This document shows, piece after piece, positions 8,683 to 17,204 of a DNA stretch of 64,000 nt. The translations under genes and the position numbers were made by a program. Location: NCBI GenBank assembly GCA_007750655.1, contig CP036290.1, positions 2,480,001 to 2,544,000 on the forward strand. Direction: 5' to 3'. The notes under the pieces were generated by a model. That model was not told the DNA's origin and ran no database searches. It saw only the letters and a program-made list of their open reading frames with translations. How positions within the stretch are numbered: position 1 is the stretch's first letter; the number at the start of each line of letters is the position of its first letter. Origin of the DNA: Rohdeia mirabilis. GTDB taxonomy: Bacteria > Planctomycetota > UBA1135 > GCA-002686595.

Positions 8683-9313
8683 CGCGCGCGCGCTCGAAGT
8701 CGATCTCGCCGTCCAGGTGCAGCGCGATCGCGGCGGGGAGCGCAGCGCACTCCTGCTCGAACACGCGCGCCGCGAGCGTGTGGACGTCGTCGCCCGCGAG
8801 CACCTCGACCGTGCGCGTGAGGATCGGCGGCCCGTGGTCGTACTCGTCGTCGACGTAGTGCACGGTGCAGCCCGAGCGGGTCTCGCCGGCCGCGAGCACG
8901 GCTGCGTGCACGCGATCGCCGTAGAACCCCTGGCCGCCGTAGGCAGGAAGCAACGAGGGGTGGATGTTGACGACGTGACCGAGCCACGCCGGCGGGATCG
9001 GAAGATGGCGCAGGAACCCGGCCAGGACGACGAGGCGCGTGCCGTGGTCCTCGGCGCGACCGAACACGGCGCGCGCGAAGGCGGTGTGGTCCTCGAAGTC
9101 GCGCGGTCGCACCGTGTGCGCCGCGATCCCGTGGCGCGCGGCCACGTCGAGCACGCCCGCTCGGCGGCGATCGCAGACCAGCGCGGCGAGCTCGGCGTTC
9201 AACTCGCCGGCGCCGCAGCGCAGCGCCAGATTGTCGAGACTGCGGCCGCCACCGGACGCGAGCACCGTCAGCCTGCGACCCGGTGCGGGCCCTTTCAGGT
9301 CGTCGAGACTCAC
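8660..9313 (-). CDS. purN: Phosphoribosylglycinamide formyltransferase
   Basis: 217 aa from a GTG overlapping the upstream stop (GTGA). The protein carries the PurN signature: an N-terminal LASGGGRSLDNL loop in place of the usual SGNGSN phosphate loop, the catalytic NIHPSLLPAYGG segment (Asn and His near residues 116-118), and VDDEYDHGPPI containing the catalytic Asp. It transfers the formyl group of 10-formyl-THF to GAR in de novo purine synthesis in the cytosol. The partner gene upstream is a purine nucleoside phosphorylase, so the pair joins purine synthesis and salvage. The length is normal for the family. Confidence 0.9.
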   Translation of the reverse strand: MSLDDLKGPAPGRRLTVLASGGGRSLDNLALRCGAGELNAELAALVCDRRRAGVLDVAARHGIAAHTVRPRDFEDHTAFARAVFGRAEDHGTRLVVLAGFLRHLPIPPAWLGHVVNIHPSLLPAYGGQGFYGDRVHAAVLAAGETRSGCTVHYVDDEYDHGPPILTRTVEVLAGDDVHTLAARVFEQECAALPAAIALHLDGEIDFERARVRRVRRP

Positions 9314-10191
9314 GCGAGTTCGGCCTCGTCCGCCAGACTCGCCGCCACTTCCGCGATCGGCCCGGCCATGCGCAGGATCAGATCCTCGAGCGCAGGCGCC
9401 TGCTTCTCCGCGTGTTCGAGAATGCGACGCAGGTCGGCGGCGTGTCCGCTGCGGCCCGAGACGGCGCAGAAGACCACGGCCCCGAGTCCGGCGTGGACGG
9501 CGCCGGCGAGCAGGTGTCCGAGTCCCTGGACGCTGACGTCCGCGCCGGCCACGCGCCAGTAGCGCGCTTCGGCTGGGGTCTCGAGGTGCGGGCCGGGAAC
9601 GCAGGCGGCGACCGCCGGATGCACGTCGATCCCGACCTCGGAGCCGAGTGCAACGGCTTCGTGCCGCAGAGACTCCACGTGCAGCCGCGTCTGGTCCGGG
9701 AACAGGGGTCCGAGCTCCGACGCACCGAGACCGCGCAGCGTACCCGTACCGCCGAGGTCGATGTGGTCGGTGACGACGGCCAGTGCACCGGGCGCGATGC
9801 GTTCCGCGAGGCTCGCGCCCGCGGTGGCCAGGACGAGCACCCGAGCTCCGGCGCGCGCGGCCAACCAACACGGGAACGCGCGCTGCCAGTCGGAGCCGCC
9901 CTGGGTGTCGCCGAGCGAGAGATCCTCGAGCAACCACAGGTGAAGATCACCGAAGCGACCGGCCACCAACTGGGCCCGGCTCCACGGCGCCGGAACGCCG
10001 TCGATCGTCGCGAGCTCGACGTCCACCACGTCCTCCAGTCGCTCGGCGAGCAGGCCGAGTCCGGTGCCCATCACGACGAGCGCGGCGGGAGCGGGGAACG
10101 ACGCGTCGTCGAGCGCCTTGAACGCCGAGCGCACACCGCGGTCGAGGGGATTGCCTCCCCGCTTGTCCTGGTCCGTTGAGTTCACGAGCAC
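9310..10191 (-). CDS. Purine nucleoside phosphorylase-like protein
   Basis: 293 aa of the PNP/UDP phosphorylase superfamily, closest to trimeric PNP. Recognisable pieces are VVMGTGLGLL (phosphate loop), TAGASLAERIAPGALAVVTDHI (equivalent of NAAGGL...DHIN) and GPHLETPAEARYW (equivalent of GPSFETVAE, containing the base-binding Glu). The Met/Ser at the end of that block are replaced by Val/Gln, and the Asn that contacts the purine in human PNP falls where FCAVSGRS is seen. Substrate preference may therefore differ, for example an MTA- or other nucleoside-directed enzyme. It sits between an FHA-kinase gene and purN, overlapping the latter by 4 nt. A slightly internal GTG start is possible. Confidence 0.75.
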   Translation of the reverse strand: MLVNSTDQDKRGGNPLDRGVRSAFKALDDASFPAPAALVVMGTGLGLLAERLEDVVDVELATIDGVPAPWSRAQLVAGRFGDLHLWLLEDLSLGDTQGGSDWQRAFPCWLAARAGARVLVLATAGASLAERIAPGALAVVTDHIDLGGTGTLRGLGASELGPLFPDQTRLHVESLRHEAVALGSEVGIDVHPAVAACVPGPHLETPAEARYWRVAGADVSVQGLGHLLAGAVHAGLGAVVFCAVSGRSGHAADLRRILEHAEKQAPALEDLILRMAGPIAEVAASLADEAELA

Positions 10192-10249
10192 GAGTCTGGC
10201 GCGCGGGCCACCGCGATGCCAGCGGGCGCGGCGCGGCGGCTCGCTGTGG

Positions 10250-13237
10250 CTACCAGACCGGAGGCCAAGCGGGGGGCGCCGGTGCGGCGCTGCCGTCGGC
10301 GAGACAGCTCACGAGGACCGTGTCGCCGAAGCGCTGGAGCAGTTCGTCCGCCGCCCAGGCGGCCTGACCGAGGTCGTCGACCGCGACCGCACGGACGAGG
10401 CTCGCGGCCACGTCGCAGGCGTCGAGTTCGTTCGTGAGGCGCGCGCGGAGGCTCGCCTGTGGCCCGGTGGCGAGCGCCGCCACCCAGGCGCGTGCGCGCG
10501 CGACGGCTGTCTCGAGCGCGAGCGCGTCGTCCGCTTCGGCCCGGGTGCCGCTCAGGAGCAGCGGGCCGGCGTCGCGCAGCACCTCTGCGACGACGGTCGC
10601 CGTCATGGCGCTGGCCACGATCTCGCGCTCGGCGGAGGTCCAGTCGCGCGCGAGCCGCTCGTTGACGAGCGCGTCGACCAGTTCGCTCGAAGCGCCGAAC
10701 GCGGAGAGGGGCAGGATCGTCGTCGAGCTGCCTTCCTCGAGAACGAGACCGCGCGAATCGATCGAGACCACTTCGCGCGTCTCGCGGCGTTCGCTGGGGA
10801 TCGCGATCTGGCGCCGGCGCCACTCGCCCGCCTTGAGCGTCGTGCGCAGCATCTCCTGCAGCTGCGCCCCGGGCTCGAACGCGGCAGCGGCCGAGGCGGC
10901 CCATTCGCGACCCGCGACCGAGCGCGAGCCCTCGCGCAGCCCTGCGAGGGCCGAGCTCGCGCCTTCGAGGTCGAGCGACACGAGCGCCGTTCGGAAGTCG
11001 TCGCGTTCGAAGAGGACGGTGTGGCGCAGGTCGCGGTCGCGGTCCGCCATGGCCCGTTCGAACGTGTTGGCCAGAGCGTCGAGTCGCCCGCGCTCCTCCT
11101 CGAGTGCGGCGATCACGTCGGCGAAGTGGACGGTGGGTGCGGGCTGGTCCGCGCCCTCGGGCGCGAGCGCTCCGTCCGCCGTCGGCAGTTGCGTGCCCGC
11201 GTCGGGCGGCGCCGGCTCGTCGCGCAGCCAGTCGAGCAGTGCGCCGTAGCCGGCAGCGGCCTCGGCGAAACGTCCGGCGGCCACGTGTTCGCGCGCCGCG
11301 GTGCGCTCGCGCTCGATGCGCGCCTCGAAGTGGCCGACCGCCGCGACGCGCAACGCCTCGAGCGCGCTGCCGAGTTCCGAGTCCTGGGCGAGTCCGGCGG
11401 GAACGGGGGCGTCGAGCAGTGCGCGCAACGCGTGCTGCGGCGGCAGCCAGACCCCGTCCGGGCCCTGGGCCCGCGCGGTGCGCGCGGCCAACTCGCGGCG
11501 TCGCAGATCGGCCACGGCGTCCGCGTTCGCCGCGGTGGCGCCCGTCGACGCGCTCTCGTCCAGAGCTTCGTCCGTCGACGTCGCGCCACCCATCTCGGCG
11601 AGGCGCTCGCTGGCGAGGGTCGCGGCGGTCGTGCCGGGGAACTCGTTCACCAGTTGGGCCAGGCGCTCCTTCAAGAGGTCTGGATCGTCGAGCGCGTCGA
11701 GCCCCGCGAGCACCCGTTGCGCGTCCTGTTCGAGCCGCTTCAGCGCGTCGTCGCCGTCGGGCGTGGGGGGCGGGACCTGCGGCGTGGTGCCGACGTCCGC
11801 GGTCTCGTCGAGCGCCAAAGGATCCTGGTTCCCGCCGCCGGTCGCGTCCGACTCGGTGCTCCGGCCCGTGTCCGGACGGACGACCGGCTCGGCGGGAGCG
11901 TCGAAGGCGCCGGTCGCGAACGCGACGCCCAGACCGATGGCCGCCAGGACGACGACCGCTGCGACGAGAAGCAGCGGCGAACGCTTGGTCTCGTCCGCAC
12001 CCGAAGTTGCACCCGCGGCGCCGGGGCTCGAGAAGCGTTGGATCAGCGCTTCGACGCGCTCGCGCAGGGCCCGCGCCGTCGCGGGACGCGCGTCGCGTTC
12101 CTTCGCCATCAGGTCGAGGACGAGCGTCTCCACCTCGGCCGGCAGGTCGGGCAGTGCGTCGCGCAACGGCGGCGCCGGCTGGGTCAGCACGGCCTTCACG
12201 ATGTCGCGACTGCTCGCTCCGGTGAACGGCGTGCGCGCGGTCAACAGACGCCAGGCGCTCGCGCCGAGTGCGTACAGGTCGGCGCGCGTGTCGAGCGCTT
12301 CACCCCGGGCCTGTTCGGGTGCCATGAAGTGCGCGGTTCCGAAGACCTTGCCGCCCGCGTCCTTCTCGGCCTGTTCGCTGGTCGCCAGTCCGAGGTCGAC
12401 GATCTTCGTCACCCCGATGGCGTTCTGCATCAGGTTGTCGGGCTTGATGTCCCGGTGGACCATGCCCTTGCTCTCGGCGTACTCGAGACCGGCGGCCGCG
12501 TCGCGCAGCACGCCCAGCACCGCGCGCCACGGCAGGGGGCCCTCCTTGATCAAGCGGTCCTCGAGCGACCCGCGATCCATGTACTCGAGCGCGAGGTAGT
12601 GCCGACCGTCGTGCTGGCCCACGTCGAAGACCGTCACCACGTTGGGGTGGTGGAGCGCCGCGGCCGCGCGCGCCTCGGACTGGAAGGCGCGCACGAAGTC
12701 GGCGTCCTCGCACAGGCGCGCCTCGAGGACCTTGATCGCCACCTTGCGGTCGAGGTTCTCCTGGACCGCGAGGTACACGCGACCCATCGCCCCCTTGCCG
12801 AGCTGCTTCTCGAGCGCGTACCCGGGGATCGTGGGGAGCGGCGTGCGCGGGACCTGACGCTCCGGTCGCGCGGTGGACGGCGGCGCCGACGGCGGTTCGG
12901 GTCGCTGGGGCGCAGCGGCGGCCTGCGCACGGGCCTCCAACGTGAACGCGATCGGGCCGAGGGTCAGACGCGCGCCGACGGCGAGGCGCGCGGTCTTCGC
13001 GGGGCGCCCGTCGAGCGTCGCCTCGGCCCCCTCGGCGACCTTCAGTCCGAAACCGCCGCCCTTCACGGGCGCGACGACGGCGTGCAGGGGCAGGAGTCCG
13101 TCGATCACGACGTCGGCGCGGGCCGCGTCGCTGCCCAGGCGCACGGGCGTGGCGGTGACTTCGACGCCCGTCCGACCGTCCGCGGTCGTGGCGTCGTGCA
13201 GGCGGAGCACGAGGGCGTCGGGTTGGCTGTCGGACAT
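10250..13237 (-). CDS. Membrane-anchored FHA-Ser/Thr protein kinase with long C-terminal domain
   Basis: 995 aa. Residues ~10-100 resemble an FHA phosphothreonine-binding domain (VRLGSDAARADVVIDG, then LPLHAVV). A Hanks-type kinase follows (~135-400): GKGAMGRVYLA glycine loop, VAIKVLEA with the catalytic Lys, HRDIKPDNLM (about 262), DLGLA in place of DFG, and APEQARGE. A single transmembrane helix lies at about 415-437. The remaining ~550 residues should be extracytoplasmic; they are Ala/Glu/Arg-rich, largely helical, and I recognise no domain. Multi-domain kinases of this layout are abundant in planctomycetes. It lies in a convoy with tilS and yggS upstream and PNP and purN downstream; a functional link is not evident. 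Confidence 0.85.
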   Translation of the reverse strand: MSDSQPDALVLRLHDATTADGRTGVEVTATPVRLGSDAARADVVIDGLLPLHAVVAPVKGGGFGLKVAEGAEATLDGRPAKTARLAVGARLTLGPIAFTLEARAQAAAAPQRPEPPSAPPSTARPERQVPRTPLPTIPGYALEKQLGKGAMGRVYLAVQENLDRKVAIKVLEARLCEDADFVRAFQSEARAAAALHHPNVVTVFDVGQHDGRHYLALEYMDRGSLEDRLIKEGPLPWRAVLGVLRDAAAGLEYAESKGMVHRDIKPDNLMQNAIGVTKIVDLGLATSEQAEKDAGGKVFGTAHFMAPEQARGEALDTRADLYALGASAWRLLTARTPFTGASSRDIVKAVLTQPAPPLRDALPDLPAEVETLVLDLMAKERDARPATARALRERVEALIQRFSSPGAAGATSGADETKRSPLLLVAAVVVLAAIGLGVAFATGAFDAPAEPVVRPDTGRSTESDATGGGNQDPLALDETADVGTTPQVPPPTPDGDDALKRLEQDAQRVLAGLDALDDPDLLKERLAQLVNEFPGTTAATLASERLAEMGGATSTDEALDESASTGATAANADAVADLRRRELAARTARAQGPDGVWLPPQHALRALLDAPVPAGLAQDSELGSALEALRVAAVGHFEARIERERTAAREHVAAGRFAEAAAGYGALLDWLRDEPAPPDAGTQLPTADGALAPEGADQPAPTVHFADVIAALEEERGRLDALANTFERAMADRDRDLRHTVLFERDDFRTALVSLDLEGASSALAGLREGSRSVAGREWAASAAAAFEPGAQLQEMLRTTLKAGEWRRRQIAIPSERRETREVVSIDSRGLVLEEGSSTTILPLSAFGASSELVDALVNERLARDWTSAEREIVASAMTATVVAEVLRDAGPLLLSGTRAEADDALALETAVARARAWVAALATGPQASLRARLTNELDACDVAASLVRAVAVDDLGQAAWAADELLQRFGDTVLVSCLADGSAAPAPPAWPPVW

Positions 13238-13275
13238 GGAGCTTCTGGCGCGCGGGGAGCGTGGGCGAGCGGAAC

Positions 13276-13281
13276 AGCCTA
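13276..13281 (-). promoter_or_regulatory. Candidate -10 element (TAGGCT) before the FHA-kinase gene
   Basis: TAGGCT on the minus strand, 38 nt before the kinase ATG. Its first three bases are also the TAG stop codon of yggS, so part of the match may be coincidence. Confidence 0.25.
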
Positions 13282-14169
13282 GGGATTCGGCCAGGTGGTC
13301 GGGTCGGGCAGGTCCCGGAAGAGCGCGCGACCGACACGCAGCCAGTGACTCCCGGCGGCCACGGCCGCTTCCAGGTCGTCGCTCATGCCCATGGAGAGCG
13401 CCGGGCCGAGGACCGTCGGACGGTTGTCGTCGCAGGCACTCGAAGCGCCGCCGCTTTGCGACCAGGGAAGGCCCGCGAGGCGCCGGCCGACGTCCGCCAG
13501 CTCGCCGAAGACGACGGCCGCCGCCGCGCGCGCCGCCTCACCGTCCTCGACCAGCGGCGCCATCGTCATCAGTCCCACCGGGCGCAGGTGCGTGCATGCG
13601 GCGAGCGCGTCGAACGCGGCCTCGAGTTCGTCCACCGCGAGACCGCCCTTCGATTCCTCGGGCCAGCGCTCGGGGCACAGCTTGACCTGCAGGAACAGGT
13701 CGACGGCGTGATCGAGCCCCTCGTCCGCGCGCACCAGGGCCTCCACGAGTCTGGGCGAGTCGACCGAGTGCAGGGCGTCGACCTGGCCGAGCACGCGCGC
13801 GGCCTTGTTGCGCTGGAGATGGCCGACGAAGTGCCAGCGCGGTGCCAGCGGGTGACCGCGGTCGTCGGTCGGAGCGCGGTGCACGAACGCCTCGCGCTTG
13901 GGTTCGAGGACCTGGAGTCGGTTCTCGCCCAGATCGACCTGTCCCAGCTCGACCAGGGCGCGGGCCACGGCCGGCGGGATCGACTTGGTCACGGCCAGGA
14001 GCGCGGGCCGATCCGAGCGACCGCAGGTGCGCGCCGCGGCGTCGATCCGCGCGCGCACCGCAGCGAGGTTCCGGGCCAGGGCGGCGTGGAGACTCGAACG
14101 CTCGGCGCCTCGGGTCACAGGGGTCCGCTCGGGACCGGTCGGCGGAGTTGTCGGAGCGTCGTTCGACAC
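13279..14169 (-). CDS. yggS: YggS/PROSC-family pyridoxal-phosphate-binding protein
   Basis: 296 aa. The family pattern is clear: LLAVTKSIP with the PLP Lys (K62), GQVDLGENRLQVLEPK, RWHFVGHLQRNK, and the C-terminal phosphate-binding stretch LSMGMSDDLEAAVAAGSHWLRVGRALF. YggS proteins bind PLP as a monomeric TIM barrel and maintain vitamin B6 and amino-acid homeostasis; they are not known to catalyse a reaction. The first ~25 residues are a disordered Thr/Pro-rich extension beyond the usual start, and the protein is longer than the ~230 aa norm, partly through an Asp/Arg/Gly-rich insertion before the last motif. It follows tilS by 31 nt. Confidence 0.88.
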   Translation of the reverse strand: MSNDAPTTPPTGPERTPVTRGAERSSLHAALARNLAAVRARIDAAARTCGRSDRPALLAVTKSIPPAVARALVELGQVDLGENRLQVLEPKREAFVHRAPTDDRGHPLAPRWHFVGHLQRNKAARVLGQVDALHSVDSPRLVEALVRADEGLDHAVDLFLQVKLCPERWPEESKGGLAVDELEAAFDALAACTHLRPVGLMTMAPLVEDGEAARAAAAVVFGELADVGRRLAGLPWSQSGGASSACDDNRPTVLGPALSMGMSDDLEAAVAAGSHWLRVGRALFRDLPDPTTWPNP

Positions 14170-14200
14170 GCGCAGAGACTACCGGCTCGAGCGCGCTCGA

Positions 14201-15766
14201 CTACCGGCGCAGATCCGAGGCCGGACGCTCGGTCTCGCCAGCGCTGGGGGAGCCCCACGTGTCGGTGCGAGCGGACCGCGTCGCCCCGGCAGCGGCGGGC
14301 AGGCTCGGAACAGGTCCGATCACGAGCGCGCGGTCGGATCGCGTCGAGTCACGCACCTCGACGACGAGGGCGAGATGGCGCTCGCTGGGCGGAACACCCC
14401 GCTCGGCCAACTCGCGAACGGCGGCGCGTTCGGGCCGAGCGCCGCGAGCGGGCGTGCGATCTCCCGCGCGCCAGGACCGGATCCGGTTCGGCACCAGCGT
14501 CGTTGCGCCGTGGTGCGCGAGCAGTGCGGCCAGGTCCGCGCTCGCGATCCGGCGTCCGTCGTCGAGATCGAACGGCTCCGTGCGCGCGGGCGTGAAGTCC
14601 GCGATGGAGAGCGGCTGCGGCGGGGCGGCGAGCCGTGCGGGCGGGGGCTGGAGCACGAGGCGCGATCGGGCACCGGAAGGATCCTTGCGCGCGTCCACGA
14701 CGCCGTCGAGCTGCCAGTCACCGGCGAGCGTCGCGCGCAGCCTTGCGCCGTGCGGTACCGCTCCGACCCGGACCAGCTGTTCGACGAAGTCGGCCAAGGT
14801 GCGCTCGCGCGCCGGCTGGCCGGTGTGGCGTTCGATCAGCAGACCGAGCACGCGCGCGGCCATGCTCGGCTCGAGCGCGCACAGTCGATCGACCGGCGCC
14901 GTTCCTCCCAGCGACCACGTGCTCGGCGTGCGTGTGAACACGGCCCAGGGCACCGGCTCGAGGCCGGGGAGCTCGGACTCGAGCAAGCGGTCCAGCTCGG
15001 CCACCGCGCGCGCGATCCGGCCGATGGACTCGCGGACGTGCCCGGCGCCGCTCAGCCGCGCCAGGAGCGGCAGCAGGTCGTGGCGCACGGCGTTGCGCGC
15101 GTGGGCCCGATCCAGATTGCTCGGATCCTCGACCCAGGTGGCACCGGACCGCTCCACCAGCTCGCGAAGCTCGGACCGGCGCGTGCCGAGCAGCGGACGC
15201 ACGAGCCGCACCGGGACCGGTGCACCCAGATCCGACCCGACCGCGATCGAGGCGCTCGACCTCCGTCGGTCGCCGATGTGGCCGCCGAGCTCGCCGCGCA
15301 CGAGCTGCGACCGATCGGGCTCCGACCAGCCGTTCGGCAGCCCGCCGCGGCGCCAGCGCAGGAGCGCGTTCTCGATGCGGTCGTCCGCGTGGTGCGCGGT
15401 GATCAGCGTCGTCCGGCCGGTCGCCCGGGCGCGCTCGAACAGGACGGCGTAACGAGCTTTGCGCGCCACGGCCTCGGCGTTCGGCGCCCGCGGATCGAGC
15501 GCGAGAGTCCGAAGGTGGAGCGGACGACCGAGCCGCTCGGCCAGGGCTTCGCAGGCCGCCCGTGCCGCCGGATCCGCGCGCCAACCGTGATCGACGTGCA
15601 CCAGTTCGAGTCCGTCCCTCGCCGTCCCCGCCGCCGCCAACAGGGCCAGTGCGACCGAATCGACACCGCCCGACAGTCCCAGGGTCAAAGGCTCACCAGG
15701 AGCGATGCCACTCGCGCGGGCGAGCGCCTCGAAGCGGTGGGCGAGGCCTGTGGCGTTCTTGGGCAT
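14201..15766 (-). CDS. tilS: tRNA(Ile)-lysidine synthase
   Basis: 521 aa. The start ATG at 15766 places the PP-loop LSGGVDS at residues 31-37 and LVHVDHGWR shortly after, as in other TilS proteins. ITAHHADDRIENALLRWRRGG is the conserved HxxDD region. The enzyme uses ATP and lysine to convert C34 of the CAU anticodon tRNA-Ile to lysidine, so that AUA is read as isoleucine. The C-terminal half is Arg/Ala-rich with weak similarity to TilS substrate-binding domains. It heads the leftward convoy tilS-yggS-kinase-PNP-purN and is divergent from gap. Confidence 0.88.
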   Translation of the reverse strand: MPKNATGLAHRFEALARASGIAPGEPLTLGLSGGVDSVALALLAAAGTARDGLELVHVDHGWRADPAARAACEALAERLGRPLHLRTLALDPRAPNAEAVARKARYAVLFERARATGRTTLITAHHADDRIENALLRWRRGGLPNGWSEPDRSQLVRGELGGHIGDRRRSSASIAVGSDLGAPVPVRLVRPLLGTRRSELRELVERSGATWVEDPSNLDRAHARNAVRHDLLPLLARLSGAGHVRESIGRIARAVAELDRLLESELPGLEPVPWAVFTRTPSTWSLGGTAPVDRLCALEPSMAARVLGLLIERHTGQPARERTLADFVEQLVRVGAVPHGARLRATLAGDWQLDGVVDARKDPSGARSRLVLQPPPARLAAPPQPLSIADFTPARTEPFDLDDGRRIASADLAALLAHHGATTLVPNRIRSWRAGDRTPARGARPERAAVRELAERGVPPSERHLALVVEVRDSTRSDRALVIGPVPSLPAAAGATRSARTDTWGSPSAGETERPASDLRR

Positions 15767-16094
15767 GGGGCGACGAACGGGCCGGGGCGCGGGCCTTCCT
15801 GGAGCGCGCGGCGGCGCAGGAGTATCTTGGCCCGCGTTCCCCGGCGGCGGGCCGTTCCAGCCCGCCGAATCGCCGGTCGTCCAACGCTCACCGCCCCGCG
15901 TCCATCGCTCCGCGCTCGCAAGCGAGTGTCGCGATCCCGGCGCGGGCCGCGTTCCCATCCCGAACGGCACCCGCGATCCCCACCGCGCGGCGCCCGGACT
16001 CCGTCCGACTCGTCCGCACCGAACGGTGCCGAAGCGCGGACGGTTCCGGTGCCGCACCGAGCCGCGCTGCCCCGAACCACCCCCTAGTACCACC
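15767..16094. other. Divergent intergenic region between tilS and gap
   Basis: 328 bases without a convincing gene. A TATCTT hexamer at 15823-15828 (gap strand), which overlaps GATACT on the tilS strand, is the best -10 candidate. A short inverted repeat CTCGC-AA-GCGAG lies at 15915-15926. The rest is C/G-rich sequence in which I see no operator or riboswitch. Confidence 0.3.
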
Positions 16095-17186
16095 ATGGCC
16101 ACCCGCATCGCCATCAACGGCTTCGGCCGCATCGGTCGCACCGTCTTCCGCATCCTCCACTCCCGTCCCGGTATGGAGGTCGTGGCCATCAACGATCTCA
16201 CCGACGCCGCCACGCTCGCGCACCTGCTCGAGTTCGACACGGTCATGGGGCGCTTCGACGCGAAGATCCGTTCCGGCAACGGTTGGATCTCGGTCGACGG
16301 CCGCAAGATCACGATCACCGCCGAGCGCGATCCCGCGAACCTGCCGCACGCCGCCAACAAGGTCGACGTGGTCGTCGAGGCCACCGGCGTCTTCGCCTCG
16401 CGCGCCGCGTGCTCGAAGCACCTCGACGCCGGCGCCGGCAAGGTGATCCTGACCGTCCCGCCGAAGGACGAGATCGACGCGATGATCGTGCTCGGCGTCA
16501 ACGACTCGTCGCTGAAGGCCACCGACCGGATCATCTCCAACGCGTCCTGCACCACGAACTGCCTCGCGCCGCTGGTCAAGGCGCTCGACGACGCCTTCGG
16601 TGTCGAGAGCGGCCTGATGACGACGGTCCACGCCTACACGAACGACCAGCGCATCCTCGACCTGCCGCACTCGGACCTGCGCCGCGCTCGCGCCGCCGCC
16701 GAGAACATCATCCCGACCACCACCGGTGCCGCGCGCGCCGTGGGCAAGGTCCTGCCGCACCTGCAGGGCAAGCTGGACGGCATGGCCATGCGCGTGCCGG
16801 TTCCGGTCGGTTCGGTCGTCGACCTGGTCGCGAACCTCGGGAAGGACGCCACGGTCGAGTCGGTCAACGCCGCGATCAAGGCCGCCGCGAAGACGAAGGG
16901 CCTGAAGGGCATTCTCGAGTACTCGGAGCTGCCGCTCGTCTCGAGCGACATCGTCGGCAACCCGCACAGCTCGATCTTCGACGCCCAGTCGACCATGACC
17001 ATGGGCAAGCGCCAGGTGAAGGTCGTCAGCTGGTACGACAACGAGTGGGGCTACAGCAACCGCGTCTGCGACCTGATCAAGCTCGCGCACTCGCTGAAGG
17101 CGAAGCGCGCCGCGAAGAAGGCGCCCGCCAAGAAGGCCGCGGCGAAGAAGTCGACGACCAAGAAGCGCGTCGCCAAGATCGCCTGA
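16095..17186 (+). CDS. gap: Glyceraldehyde-3-phosphate dehydrogenase with basic C-terminal tail
   Basis: 363 aa. The start gives a canonical MATRIAINGFGRIGR NAD-binding N terminus, and SNASCTTNCLAP places the catalytic Cys at 152; NEWGYSNR ends the catalytic domain. It oxidises glyceraldehyde-3-phosphate to 1,3-bisphosphoglycerate in glycolysis. The usual protein ends at about residue 334. Here 29 further residues (335-363, bases 17097-17183) contain 11 Lys and 2 Arg among Ala, Pro, Ser and Thr, in the KKAPAKKA pattern of histone-H1-like domains. The tail is in frame and followed by a normal stop and the pgk ribosome-binding site, so it is not a sequencing artefact on its face. Its role is unknown; nucleic-acid binding is a guess. 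Confidence 0.93.
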   Translation: MATRIAINGFGRIGRTVFRILHSRPGMEVVAINDLTDAATLAHLLEFDTVMGRFDAKIRSGNGWISVDGRKITITAERDPANLPHAANKVDVVVEATGVFASRAACSKHLDAGAGKVILTVPPKDEIDAMIVLGVNDSSLKATDRIISNASCTTNCLAPLVKALDDAFGVESGLMTTVHAYTNDQRILDLPHSDLRRARAAAENIIPTTTGAARAVGKVLPHLQGKLDGMAMRVPVPVGSVVDLVANLGKDATVESVNAAIKAAAKTKGLKGILEYSELPLVSSDIVGNPHSSIFDAQSTMTMGKRQVKVVSWYDNEWGYSNRVCDLIKLAHSLKAKRAAKKAPAKKAAAKKSTTKKRVAKIA

Positions 17187-17191
17187 ACCAC

Positions 17192-17197
17192 GAGGAG
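17192..17197 (+). promoter_or_regulatory. Shine-Dalgarno site deciding the pgk GTG start
   Basis: GAGGAG lies 7 nt before the GTG at 17205, in the 18-nt gap after gap. It is one of the few clear ribosome-binding sites in this window and fixes the non-ATG start of pgk. Confidence 0.6.
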
Positions 17198-17204
17198 TTC
17201 CACC

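Noticed and set aside
10064..13282. 1072-codon plus-strand frame opposite the FHA-kinase
   Set aside because: Arg/Gly/Val-rich shadow of a gene with complete kinase motifs.
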